Of a DNA stretch of 64,000 bases, positions 57,569 through 64,000 are shown piece after piece. Numbering within the stretch: the first letter of the stretch is position 1; every line of letters begins with the position of its first letter. The notes below the pieces were generated by a model. That model was given only the letters and a program-made list of their open reading frames with translations. It did not search any database and was not told the DNA's origin. The position numbers were made by a program, and so were the translations under genes. The DNA is from JAOXRU01 sp965247735. GTDB taxonomy: Bacteria > Bacteroidota > Bacteroidia > Flavobacteriales > Flavobacteriaceae. Location of the stretch: assembly GCA_965247735.1 (NCBI GenBank), contig CBDFHN010000002.1, positions 1,054,001 through 1,118,000 of the forward strand, in the 5' to 3' direction.

Positions 57569-58513
57569 ATGATTTTTTGGCAACACATCATCAATAAATT
57601 ACAAGACAACCAGAACGTATATCTATTAACAGTAATAGAAAACTCTGGGAGTTCTCCTGGTCGTAAAGGATTTAAAATGTTAGTTTCCGAAGATGGTTTT
57701 ATTAACGGATCTATTGGTGGTGGTATTATGGAATATAAACTTTCTGAGGAAGCCAAACGATTACTAAAACAGGGCATTCCACTAAGTTTTATCAAAAAAC
57801 AAATCCATAAAGGAAAAGGAAAAGATGGTTCTGGGATGATCTGTTCAGGAGAACAAACGGTTTCTTTTAACTACTTAAATAACAAGCAGTTACCAGCTGT
57901 AAAAAACATGCTTGCTAGTTTGAAAAACGGGGATGAAGGAACGCTTATTTTAGATCAAAATTTACTTAGCTTTTCTAATGAAACTATTAGAGATAAATTT
58001 CAATGTAACATCAATACCAACAACAACTGGTTTTACAAAGAACATATTGGTTTTAAAAACACAATCTATATTATTGGTGCTGGTCATGTAGGCTTGGCTC
58101 TTTCTGAACTAATGTCAAAATTTGATTATAAAATTGTACTTCTAGACAATCGAAAAGAACTAAACACCCTTGAAACCAATAATTTCGCACATAAAAAAAT
58201 AGCTGCTGATTATAACGATATCAATAAATATATACCTGATGGCACCGATTCTTATGTGGTTATCATGACCAACACCTATATTGATGATAAATTGGTATTG
58301 AGCAAATTACTAAAAAACAATTACAAATATATTGGTGTGCTTGGAAGTAAATTTAAACTTGAAACCATGTGGACAGTACTAAAAGAAGAAGGATTTTCTA
58401 AAAATGAATTGGCAAAAGTTAATGCGCCCATTGGAATTTCAATAAAAAGCGAAACTCCTAATGAAATTGCAGTAAGCATTGCTGCACAAATCATCAAAAT
58501 TAAAAACAGCTAG
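57569..58513 (+). CDS. xdhC: Molybdenum cofactor sulfuration/insertion protein XdhC
   Basis: This 314-residue protein binds and delivers the sulfurated molybdenum cofactor to XdhB. The N-terminal XdhC/CoxI domain contains VIENSGSSPGRKGFKMLV and GSIGGGIMEY. The C-terminal Rossmann domain starts YIIGAGHVGLALSELM, and KYIGVLGSKFKLE near the end is also family-typical. Its ATG follows the preceding stop directly (57566-57568). It closes the operon. Confidence 0.93.
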   Translation: MIFWQHIINKLQDNQNVYLLTVIENSGSSPGRKGFKMLVSEDGFINGSIGGGIMEYKLSEEAKRLLKQGIPLSFIKKQIHKGKGKDGSGMICSGEQTVSFNYLNNKQLPAVKNMLASLKNGDEGTLILDQNLLSFSNETIRDKFQCNINTNNNWFYKEHIGFKNTIYIIGAGHVGLALSELMSKFDYKIVLLDNRKELNTLETNNFAHKKIAADYNDINKYIPDGTDSYVVIMTNTYIDDKLVLSKLLKNNYKYIGVLGSKFKLETMWTVLKEEGFSKNELAKVNAPIGISIKSETPNEIAVSIAAQIIKIKNS

Positions 58514-58622
58514 AACCTCAGTCTGATATAAAAACAACAGTATTAGATGACCTAATTTTTGATATAATTTTCTGCCGAAAATCAAATAATTCTATTAGCT
58601 CAAATTCAGATTTAGAGCATTC

Positions 58623-59360
58623 TTAGTTATTACTCGTTACATTCATCACCATAGAAACTACTACATAACCGATAATAATGATTGGAATTGCTGAAAATTG
58701 TAAAACTATCAATCCAATAACACTAGCTATTAGAAACAAGTATCGAAAAGCATTGCTTTTAAAATCCCAGGTTTTAAACTTAAGCGCAAATAATGGAATT
58801 TTAGCATTTAATAAATACGTACTCAACAAGGTAATACCTAACAAAAACCACTTGTTCAAAATTAATTCTTCAATTGCTATATTGTCTTGATACAATAGTA
58901 ATAATGGGAAAGAAAGTATTAACAAGGCATTGGCAGGTGTTGGCAAACCTATAAAACCATCTTTCTGACCAGCATCTATATTAAAATTGGCTAACCTATA
59001 TCCAGAAGATAAGATAATTAAAAATCCAAGTAACGGAATTGCATTTGCCACTAAGGCATCAATAGTGGTGATTTCCAAAAGCGAATATCCTGTATCCATA
59101 CTTTTATTTAACAACTGAAACATTACAATTCCAGGTACTACTCCACTTGTTACCATATCTGCTAATGAATCTAATTGCAAGCCCAATTCGCTCTGTACAT
59201 TTAATGTTCTTGCTGCCAAGCCATCAAAAAAATCAAAAAAGATCCCAGCAAACACAAAATATGCTGCATAATCTAACTTCCCATTCACCGCAAAAAGTAT
59301 TGCTATACATCCGCATAATAAGTTTAATAAAGTAATAAGGTTTGGTATGTGCTTTTTCAC
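58623..59360 (-). CDS. pssA: CDP-diacylglycerol--serine O-phosphatidyltransferase
   Basis: The 245-residue membrane enzyme makes phosphatidylserine, the precursor of phosphatidylethanolamine. The CDP-alcohol phosphotransferase motif D-G-x2-A-R-x8-G-x3-D-x3-D is complete (DGLAARTLNVQSELGLQLD and onward). It has about eight hydrophobic helices. The start is GTG at 59360. It is a single gene on its strand; the 109 bp downstream hold nothing recognisable. Confidence 0.94.
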   Translation of the reverse strand: MKKHIPNLITLLNLLCGCIAILFAVNGKLDYAAYFVFAGIFFDFFDGLAARTLNVQSELGLQLDSLADMVTSGVVPGIVMFQLLNKSMDTGYSLLEITTIDALVANAIPLLGFLIILSSGYRLANFNIDAGQKDGFIGLPTPANALLILSFPLLLLYQDNIAIEELILNKWFLLGITLLSTYLLNAKIPLFALKFKTWDFKSNAFRYLFLIASVIGLIVLQFSAIPIIIIGYVVVSMVMNVTSNN

Positions 59361-59604
59361 GATTTTGATACTTTTAAGCCACTAAAATACAATTTTTAAG
59401 TTATGGAAATTATAGCATTTTATAGGATTCAATTAAACAATTCAATTTCAACAAAATACACCACAAAATAGTTGTCTTTAAAAACAATAATTCTTTTTTT
59501 ATCACTTACAAAGCATATTCTAAGGCAGAACTCCCTACTCTAATTATTTTTTGCTGATATTTGTTGCTTATTCTCATTGTAAAAAAATCATAATTATTTT
59601 TAAA

Positions 59605-60777
59605 ATGAATTTAAAACACAGCATTTGTTGCTTAATTTTTCTTGCTTTTGGTATTAGTATTGCTCAGCAAAATCAATTATCCAACAAGGCAGAAATCAGC
59701 ATTATTACTATTGGACCTGGAAGCTTTTTATACGATTCTTTTGGGCATAATGCTATACGCGTACAAGACAAAGAAAAAGGTATTGATTGGGCTTTTAATT
59801 ACGGGAGATTTGACTTTGATCAACCTAATTTTATCTTAAACTTTTGCAAAGGCAAACTTAATTATGAGCTTGGATTAGCCCAATTTGCTCCTTTTGCAGA
59901 AGGCTATAGAAGAGAAAACAGGTGGATGAAAATGCAAGTTCTAAATCTGAATCAACAAGAAAAACAACGTTTTTACAATTTTCTGATTGATAATGTACAG
60001 CCAGAAAACAAAAACTATCTTTATCACTTTTTTTATAATAACTGTGCTACAAAAATTAAAGATGTTGCCCAGTCAACCAGTAACAATAACATTGTATTTA
60101 ATACCCCTAGTGGTTTTGAACAAAAAACATTTAGGAAATTAATTCATGATTATATCCCACAAAACTCATGGGGGAGTTTTGGTATTGACCTTGCATTAGG
60201 CTCTAAAATAGATAAATTGGCAACTCCAGAAGAGCATATGTTTCTTCCAGATTATTTATCTTCTTTTTTTGCTAATGCAACAACCAAAAATGGTACTCCT
60301 ATTGCAAAGCCATCAACGATAATTTTAAATTCAACAAGAGGTAAAAAACCAACCATTATCTTAGGCTCTCCATTGTTTGTTTTTGGCATTATAGCATTGC
60401 TAATTTTGTGGATTACCTACAAGGATCATAAACAACAAAAAAGGAGTCGTTGGTTAGATATTATACTATTTAGCAGTACTGGACTTATTGGTGTATTTTT
60501 GTTTTTATTATGGTTTGCAACAGATCATACAGATACAGCGTATAATTATAACCTGCTTTGGGCATTTCCACTAAATATTATTTTAATTTCTAACGTTGTC
60601 AAAAAAACAGCAAAAAAATGGTTTATCAACTACCTTAAACTAATCTTAATAATGCTTTGTTGGCTCTGCCTGCATTGGATAATGGAAATACAATTGTATC
60701 CCATAGGTATACTTCCTTTTTTAATAGCACTATTTATTAGGTATTGGTATTTGATTTCTTTTTATAAAAAACAATAA
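59605..60777 (+). CDS. DUF4105 (Lnb N-terminal type) periplasmic/membrane protein
   Basis: The 390-residue protein has a signal peptide (MNLKHSICCLIFLAFGISIA) and a periplasmic DUF4105 domain. Family motifs are ITIGPGSFLYDSFGHNAIRV with the conserved His, WAFNYGRFDFDQPNF, and YHFFYNNCATKIKD with the conserved Cys, suggesting a papain-like (NlpC/P60-related) catalytic pair. The C-terminal part carries about four membrane helices (from residue 260). I use the ATG at 59605. Its stop TAA shares a base with the ATG of the ABC-F gene (TAATG). Confidence 0.85.
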   Translation: MNLKHSICCLIFLAFGISIAQQNQLSNKAEISIITIGPGSFLYDSFGHNAIRVQDKEKGIDWAFNYGRFDFDQPNFILNFCKGKLNYELGLAQFAPFAEGYRRENRWMKMQVLNLNQQEKQRFYNFLIDNVQPENKNYLYHFFYNNCATKIKDVAQSTSNNNIVFNTPSGFEQKTFRKLIHDYIPQNSWGSFGIDLALGSKIDKLATPEEHMFLPDYLSSFFANATTKNGTPIAKPSTIILNSTRGKKPTIILGSPLFVFGIIALLILWITYKDHKQQKRSRWLDIILFSSTGLIGVFLFLLWFATDHTDTAYNYNLLWAFPLNIILISNVVKKTAKKWFINYLKLILIMLCWLCLHWIMEIQLYPIGILPFLIALFIRYWYLISFYKKQ

Positions 60778-62633
60778 TGAATTTACTCTCAGTAGAAAAT
60801 ATTGCAAAATCATATGGGGAACGCGTTTTGTTCACCGACATTTCTTTTGGTATTAATCAAGGGCAAAAAATAGCTTTTGTAGCTAAAAATGGTTCCGGAA
60901 AAACATCAATACTAAATATTATTACTGGACTTGATGTTCCTGATAGTGGAAAAGTAGTTTCAAGAAATGAAATTGATATTTCCTTTTTACCTCAAAAACC
61001 AAACTTAGACCCTAAGTTAACTGTTGAGGAAACCATATTTGCTTCTGACAATAGAATACTACAAGTGGTAAGAGCTTATGAAAAAGCACTTGAAAACCCA
61101 GAACAAGAAGAAGCCTATCAAAAAGCTTTTGAACAAATGGATTCTTATGATGCTTGGGATTTTGAAACTAAATACAAGCAAATACTTTTTAAATTAAAAC
61201 TAGATCAACTAGATCAAAAAGTAGCTTCACTTTCTGGAGGGCAACAAAAAAGATTGGCATTAGCATCTATTCTTATCAATAAACCAGATTTATTGATCTT
61301 AGATGAGCCAACCAACCACTTAGATCTAGAAATGATAGAATGGCTGGAAGCATTCTTTAAAAAAGAATCCATAACCCTGTTTATGGTAACGCACGACAGG
61401 TACTTCCTAGAACGTGTTTGCAGTGAAATTATAGAACTAGACCAAGGAGAATTGTTTACTTATAAAGGAAACTACTCGTACTATCTAGAGAAAAAAGATG
61501 CCCGTATTAACTTAGAGAAGGTTACTCAAGGAAAAGCAAAACAACTCTTTAATAAAGAATTAGATTGGATGCGTAGGCAACCAAAAGCGCGTACTACAAA
61601 GTCTAAATCTAGAATTGATGATTTTTTTGAAATTAAAGAAAAGGCACATAAAAGAAGAAATGACCACCAAGTACAATTAGAAATTAATATGGAACGTATG
61701 GGTAGTAAAATCCTTGAGATCCATAATATTTCTAAATCTTTTGGTGATAAAAAGATTGTAGAAAAATTTGATTACAACTTTAAAAAGGGGGAACGCATAG
61801 GTATTATCGGTAAAAATGGTACTGGAAAATCTACTTTTTTAAATATGATTACTGACGGACTTGAACCAGATTCTGGAAAAGTAGTTGTTGGTGACACTAT
61901 AAAATACGGATATTATACCCAAAAGGGAATTGAAATAAAACCTGGTCAAAAAATTATTGAAGTCATTAAAGAGTTTGGGGAATACATTCCGCTTTCTAAA
62001 GGACGTCAACTTTCTGCTTCACAACTATTAGAACGTTTTATGTTCGATAGAAAACAACAATACGATTTTGTAGAAAAACTAAGCGGTGGAGAATTAAAAA
62101 GGTTATATTTATGTACTGTTTTAATCAAAAACCCAAATTTCCTTATATTAGATGAACCAACAAACGATTTAGATTTGTTAACCCTAAATGTTTTGGAACA
62201 ATTTTTACTTGATTTTCCAGGTTGTTTATTAGTGGTATCTCATGATAGGTACTTTATGGATAAAATTGTGGATCATCTATTTGTTTTTAAAGGTGAAGGT
62301 AAAATTGATGTTTTTCCTGGTAATTATTCCGATTATAGAAGTTATGAAGATAGTGTAGTTATTGAAAGTAGAGCTGCTACTAAAGAAAAAGGAAGTTGGA
62401 AAAAAGATGAAAAATCAAAGCTTTCCTTTAATGAACAAAAAGAATTAAACAAATTGAATTCTGCAATTAAAAGTTTAGAATTTGATAAATTAGAATTGGA
62501 AAAATCTTTTTTAGACGAATCATTAACTGTTGAAGAAATAAATAATCAATCTCAAAAATTAAAAGAACTCGAAACGCTCTTAGACCACAAAACAGAACGC
62601 TGGTTTGACCTTTCTGCTAAGCTAGAAAGCTAA
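60777..62633 (+). CDS. ABC-F family ATPase (Uup/EttA-like)
   Basis: The 618-residue protein has two ABC cassettes: AKNGSGKTSILNII with LSGGQQKRLALAS, and GKNGTGKSTFLNMI with LSGGELKRLYLC, plus both Walker B DEPTN motifs. There is no membrane domain. The linker (KARTTKSKSRIDDF) is the P-site tRNA interaction motif region, and the C-terminus is a coiled coil of about 80 residues, as in Uup. It is likely a ribosome-associated translation factor. It is coupled to the DUF4105 gene by one shared base. Confidence 0.93.
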   Translation: MNLLSVENIAKSYGERVLFTDISFGINQGQKIAFVAKNGSGKTSILNIITGLDVPDSGKVVSRNEIDISFLPQKPNLDPKLTVEETIFASDNRILQVVRAYEKALENPEQEEAYQKAFEQMDSYDAWDFETKYKQILFKLKLDQLDQKVASLSGGQQKRLALASILINKPDLLILDEPTNHLDLEMIEWLEAFFKKESITLFMVTHDRYFLERVCSEIIELDQGELFTYKGNYSYYLEKKDARINLEKVTQGKAKQLFNKELDWMRRQPKARTTKSKSRIDDFFEIKEKAHKRRNDHQVQLEINMERMGSKILEIHNISKSFGDKKIVEKFDYNFKKGERIGIIGKNGTGKSTFLNMITDGLEPDSGKVVVGDTIKYGYYTQKGIEIKPGQKIIEVIKEFGEYIPLSKGRQLSASQLLERFMFDRKQQYDFVEKLSGGELKRLYLCTVLIKNPNFLILDEPTNDLDLLTLNVLEQFLLDFPGCLLVVSHDRYFMDKIVDHLFVFKGEGKIDVFPGNYSDYRSYEDSVVIESRAATKEKGSWKKDEKSKLSFNEQKELNKLNSAIKSLEFDKLELEKSFLDESLTVEEINNQSQKLKELETLLDHKTERWFDLSAKLES

Positions 62634-62673
62634 ACTACAGACTAGAAGAATTAAGAAAGCGTAAAAAATTACA

Positions 62674-63177
62674 ATGAAAAAAATATTTAGTTACATTCAT
62701 TTCCTTTTTAAATCTAAAACTAAACACGGTGTACATTCGCCATTTATTTATGATTTTATCACCAAAGGATTAACACAAAAAAGTGAGGTATCTTCATCAA
62801 AATCCGATGAGATATTTTACAAAACCGTTTCCTATTTTGATCCAAAAAATGTTCGGGTATTTGATGAAGATGATGAACTAAAAAATGTGCTTACAGAGTT
62901 TTTTTTAGATCTAAAACATGGAAATAATAGTGTTGAACTGTTTTTTTTCAACAAAAACTTAGCAAATAATGAATTTGAACGGTACTTGCTTTCCAATCTA
63001 TTTCACAACAATAGTATTGTAATCATCAAAGATATTAGAGCTTCAAAAACAATACGGAAAATGTGGACTTCGTTATTAGATGATCCGAGAATTACTGTTA
63101 CCTTAGATTTGTATCATACCGGAATGTTATTTTTTAGAGATGGACAAGTCAAAGAAAATTTTACTATTAGGGCGTAA
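62674..63177 (+). CDS. Methyltransferase-like protein lacking the SAM-binding site
   Basis: The 167-residue protein begins MKKIFSYIHFLFKSKTKHG and has the HGVHSPFIYDFI motif. It ends with LYHTGMLFFRDGQVKENFTI, both typical ends of a class I methyltransferase family of Bacteroidetes that is normally about 240 residues. The central region is shortened and the glycine-rich SAM motif that should follow FDPKNV is absent (VFDEDDELKNVL instead). The frame is intact and not disrupted, so it looks like a divergent, probably non-catalytic member rather than a fresh pseudogene. Confidence 0.65.
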   Translation: MKKIFSYIHFLFKSKTKHGVHSPFIYDFITKGLTQKSEVSSSKSDEIFYKTVSYFDPKNVRVFDEDDELKNVLTEFFLDLKHGNNSVELFFFNKNLANNEFERYLLSNLFHNNSIVIIKDIRASKTIRKMWTSLLDDPRITVTLDLYHTGMLFFRDGQVKENFTIRA

Positions 63178-63240
63178 ATACTTATCTTATAAAATGGTAA
63201 GCTTATAAACATCAATTGATCATAACAAACAAAAAATAAG

Positions 63241-63408
63241 ATGGACGCAAAAACAATATGGTGGATTATAGCAATTGCAGTTTTGTTTATTCTTGTAATT
63301 TCTAATAACAAAAAAAATGTCAACAAGCTACGTAATAGAAAATCCAGGCATTTTAAAGACAATTATTTAGAAAAGAAAAAGGAAAACGAAAAAAAAGACA
63401 AATCATAA
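63241..63408 (+). CDS. Small single-helix membrane protein, 55 residues
   Basis: The ORF begins MDAKTIWWIIAIAVLFILVI, one membrane helix (about 6-21), followed by a highly charged Lys/Glu-rich tail (NNKKNVNKLRNRKSRHFKD and EKKKENEKKDKS). Composition is that of a genuine small membrane protein. It lies 63 bp behind the methyltransferase-like gene. No family is recognised. Confidence 0.55.
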   Translation: MDAKTIWWIIAIAVLFILVISNNKKNVNKLRNRKSRHFKDNYLEKKKENEKKDKS

Positions 63409-63486
63409 AATAAACGTGTTAAAACCTTTCTTACCATAAAAGATTGGCTAGTAACAACGGAATATATTTGATTTAAAAAAAGACAC

Positions 63487-63537
63487 ATGAAACATCCATT
63501 AACAAAGAATTCTATACCCAAGGAAATGACTAATTAA
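63487..63537 (+). CDS. Leader mini-ORF B1-1 (16 residues)
   Basis: MKHPLTKNSIPKEMTN then TAA. It matches the first 16 residues of the ccoP leader except Leu5 and Asn8. The stop and a one-base insertion separate it from mini-ORF B1-2, which starts 3 bases later. Translation is inferred from conservation and geometry only. Confidence 0.35.
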   Translation: MKHPLTKNSIPKEMTN

Positions 63538-63539
63538 GG

Positions 63540-63584
63540 ATGTACCATGTGACCGATTTAATAAAAATAGATATAGACACATGA
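63540..63584 (+). CDS. Leader mini-ORF B1-2 (14 residues)
   Basis: MYHVTDLIKIDIDT then TGA, which overlaps the next unit's ATG (ATGA). It occupies the second half of the element, in a different frame from the ccoP leader's second half, yet preserves the same terminal IDT and overlap. Confidence 0.3.
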   Translation: MYHVTDLIKIDIDT

Positions 63585-63631
63585 AACATCCATTAACAAA
63601 GAATTCTATACCCAAGGAAATGACTAATTAA
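63581..63631 (+). CDS. Leader mini-ORF B2-1 (16 residues)
   Basis: Identical in sequence to mini-ORF B1-1, in the second repeat unit. Confidence 0.35.
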   Translation: MKHPLTKNSIPKEMTN

Positions 63632-63633
63632 GG

Positions 63634-63678
63634 ATGTACCATGTGACCGATTTAATAAAAACAGATATAGACACATGA
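63634..63678 (+). CDS. Leader mini-ORF B2-2 (14 residues), coupled to the adenosyltransferase
   Basis: Same as B1-2 except Thr for Ile at residue 10. Its TGA at 63676-63678 overlaps the ATG of the cobalamin adenosyltransferase at 63675. Confidence 0.35.
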   Translation: MYHVTDLIKTDIDT

Positions 63679-64000
63679 AAGTATACACAAAGACTGGAGA
63701 CAAAGGCAAAACCGCTTTATTTGGAGGTACTCGTGTCTCTAAAAGCACTCTTAGAATTGATGCCTATGGTACAGTAGACGAGCTAAACTCTTGGATTGGG
63801 CTACTTAGAGATCAACCAATTGAAAACGCCTCTAAAGAGGTTCTTATGCAAATTCAGGATCATTTATTTACACTTGGTGCTGTTTTGGCTACTGCTCCAG
63901 ACAAAGAATTACTGAAAAATGGTAAAAACAGATTAAACATTCCTAGAGTAAATGATGATAGTATTTTGTTTTTAGAACAGGAGATTGATACAATGGAGAC
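63675..64000 (+). CDS. Cob(I)alamin adenosyltransferase, PduO type (3' end outside window)
   Basis: The first 108 residues are visible. The N-terminal KVYTKTGDKGKTALFGG is the ATP-binding signature of PduO/MMAB-type adenosyltransferases, and RIDAYGTVDELNSWIGLL adds the conserved Asp/Glu helix. It makes adenosylcobalamin, the cofactor of IcmF at 22881. The reading frame runs to the window end. Its start is overlapped by a duplicated leader element, unlike any other metabolic gene here except ccoP. Confidence 0.93.
   Translation, partial: MKVYTKTGDKGKTALFGGTRVSKSTLRIDAYGTVDELNSWIGLLRDQPIENASKEVLMQIQDHLFTLGAVLATAPDKELLKNGKNRLNIPRVNDDSILFLEQEIDTME

Larger units (their letters stand above)
63487..63674 (+). 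repeat. Perfect tandem duplication of the 94-bp leader element (units B1 and B2)
   Basis: Two 94-bp units, 63487-63580 and 63581-63674, differ at one base only (AAATAG versus AAACAG). Each starts with ATGAAACATCC, and the base after the second unit is the first base of the next gene's ATG. Homologous unit A lies at 37421-37512 before ccoP. All units begin at an ATG preceded by ACAC. Confidence 0.95.

Noticed and set aside
63409..63486. Possible cobalamin riboswitch before the adenosyltransferase
   Set aside because: There is too little room and no B12-box-like sequence; only the leader repeats separate it from the previous gene.
63487..63674. Tandem repeat considered as a CRISPR or satellite array
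   Set aside because: The units adjoin without spacers, only two are present, and a homologous unit before ccoP shows a gene-leader arrangement instead.

Overview
The window is AT-rich and densely coding, and it reads as the chromosome of a (probably marine) member of the Flavobacteriia/Bacteroidetes. The evidence is the recurrent -7 promoter element TAnnTTTG, the lack of purine-rich ribosome sites, a DnaJ with half a zinc finger, a fused CcoN-CcoO cbb3 oxidase subunit, a fused B12 mutase (IcmF), and many short lipoproteins and families typical of that group (DUF4920, DUF1684, DUF4197, DUF4105, TIGR01777). I recognise no rRNA, tRNA, CRISPR array, insertion sequence or phage gene.

Layout. 1-5.5 kb (minus): grpE-dnaJ, then an ABC exporter pair, an MscS channel and the start of a response regulator; a candidate small RNA lies at about 3.33-3.42 kb. 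5.6-11.4 kb: epimerase, mnmD, DUF4920 lipoprotein, ilvE, a MazG-like protein, two tiny membrane proteins, a GyrI-like protein and crcB. 11.6-14.4 kb: nitrogen module glnK-amtB-porin behind a 20-bp dyad. 14.5-22.6 kb: phosphoesterase, FAD oxidoreductase, DUF1684, an MFS transporter behind an attenuator-like leader, a second MscS, a hydrolase-like protein without a visible nucleophile, an Lrp/AsnC regulator and an unknown helical protein. 22.7-33.9 kb: an 11-cysteine 33-residue peptide, icmF, purU, a PqqB-like lipoprotein, DUF4197, a BtuF-like protein, pyrF, prfA and a sulfurtransferase.

33.9-44.5 kb is a complete cbb3 oxidase island on the minus strand: ccoI, ccoS, ccoNO, ccoQ, a 31-residue leader ORF, ccoP, ccoG, ccoH and a SafE-like gene. 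A divergent Crp/Fnr regulator and a universal stress protein adjoin it. Two promoters in this island (ccoI and ccoS) carry the same FNR-like box at exactly the same distance from the -7 element, so the regulator very likely controls the island. 44.7-53.2 kb: methyltransferase, TonB-dependent receptor, unknown helical protein, recQ, kdsD, tatC and lptB. 53.4-58.5 kb: a xanthine dehydrogenase-type molybdenum hydroxylase operon (xdhA, xdhB, a small membrane protein, xdhC). 58.6-64 kb: pssA, DUF4105 protein, ABC-F protein, a methyltransferase-like protein without its SAM site, a tiny membrane protein, and a cobalamin adenosyltransferase cut by the window end.

Most unusual signal: a roughly 92-94-bp element with a short ORF beginning MKHP, found once before ccoP and twice in perfect tandem before the cobalamin adenosyltransferase, 26 kb apart. 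Every copy ends in an ATGA overlap with the next start codon, suggesting a mobile or duplicated translated leader coupled to the gene behind it. Other leads are the cysteine-rich peptide, the MFS leader with competing hairpin arms, and two genes whose coding signal begins upstream of any ATG, GTG or TTG.
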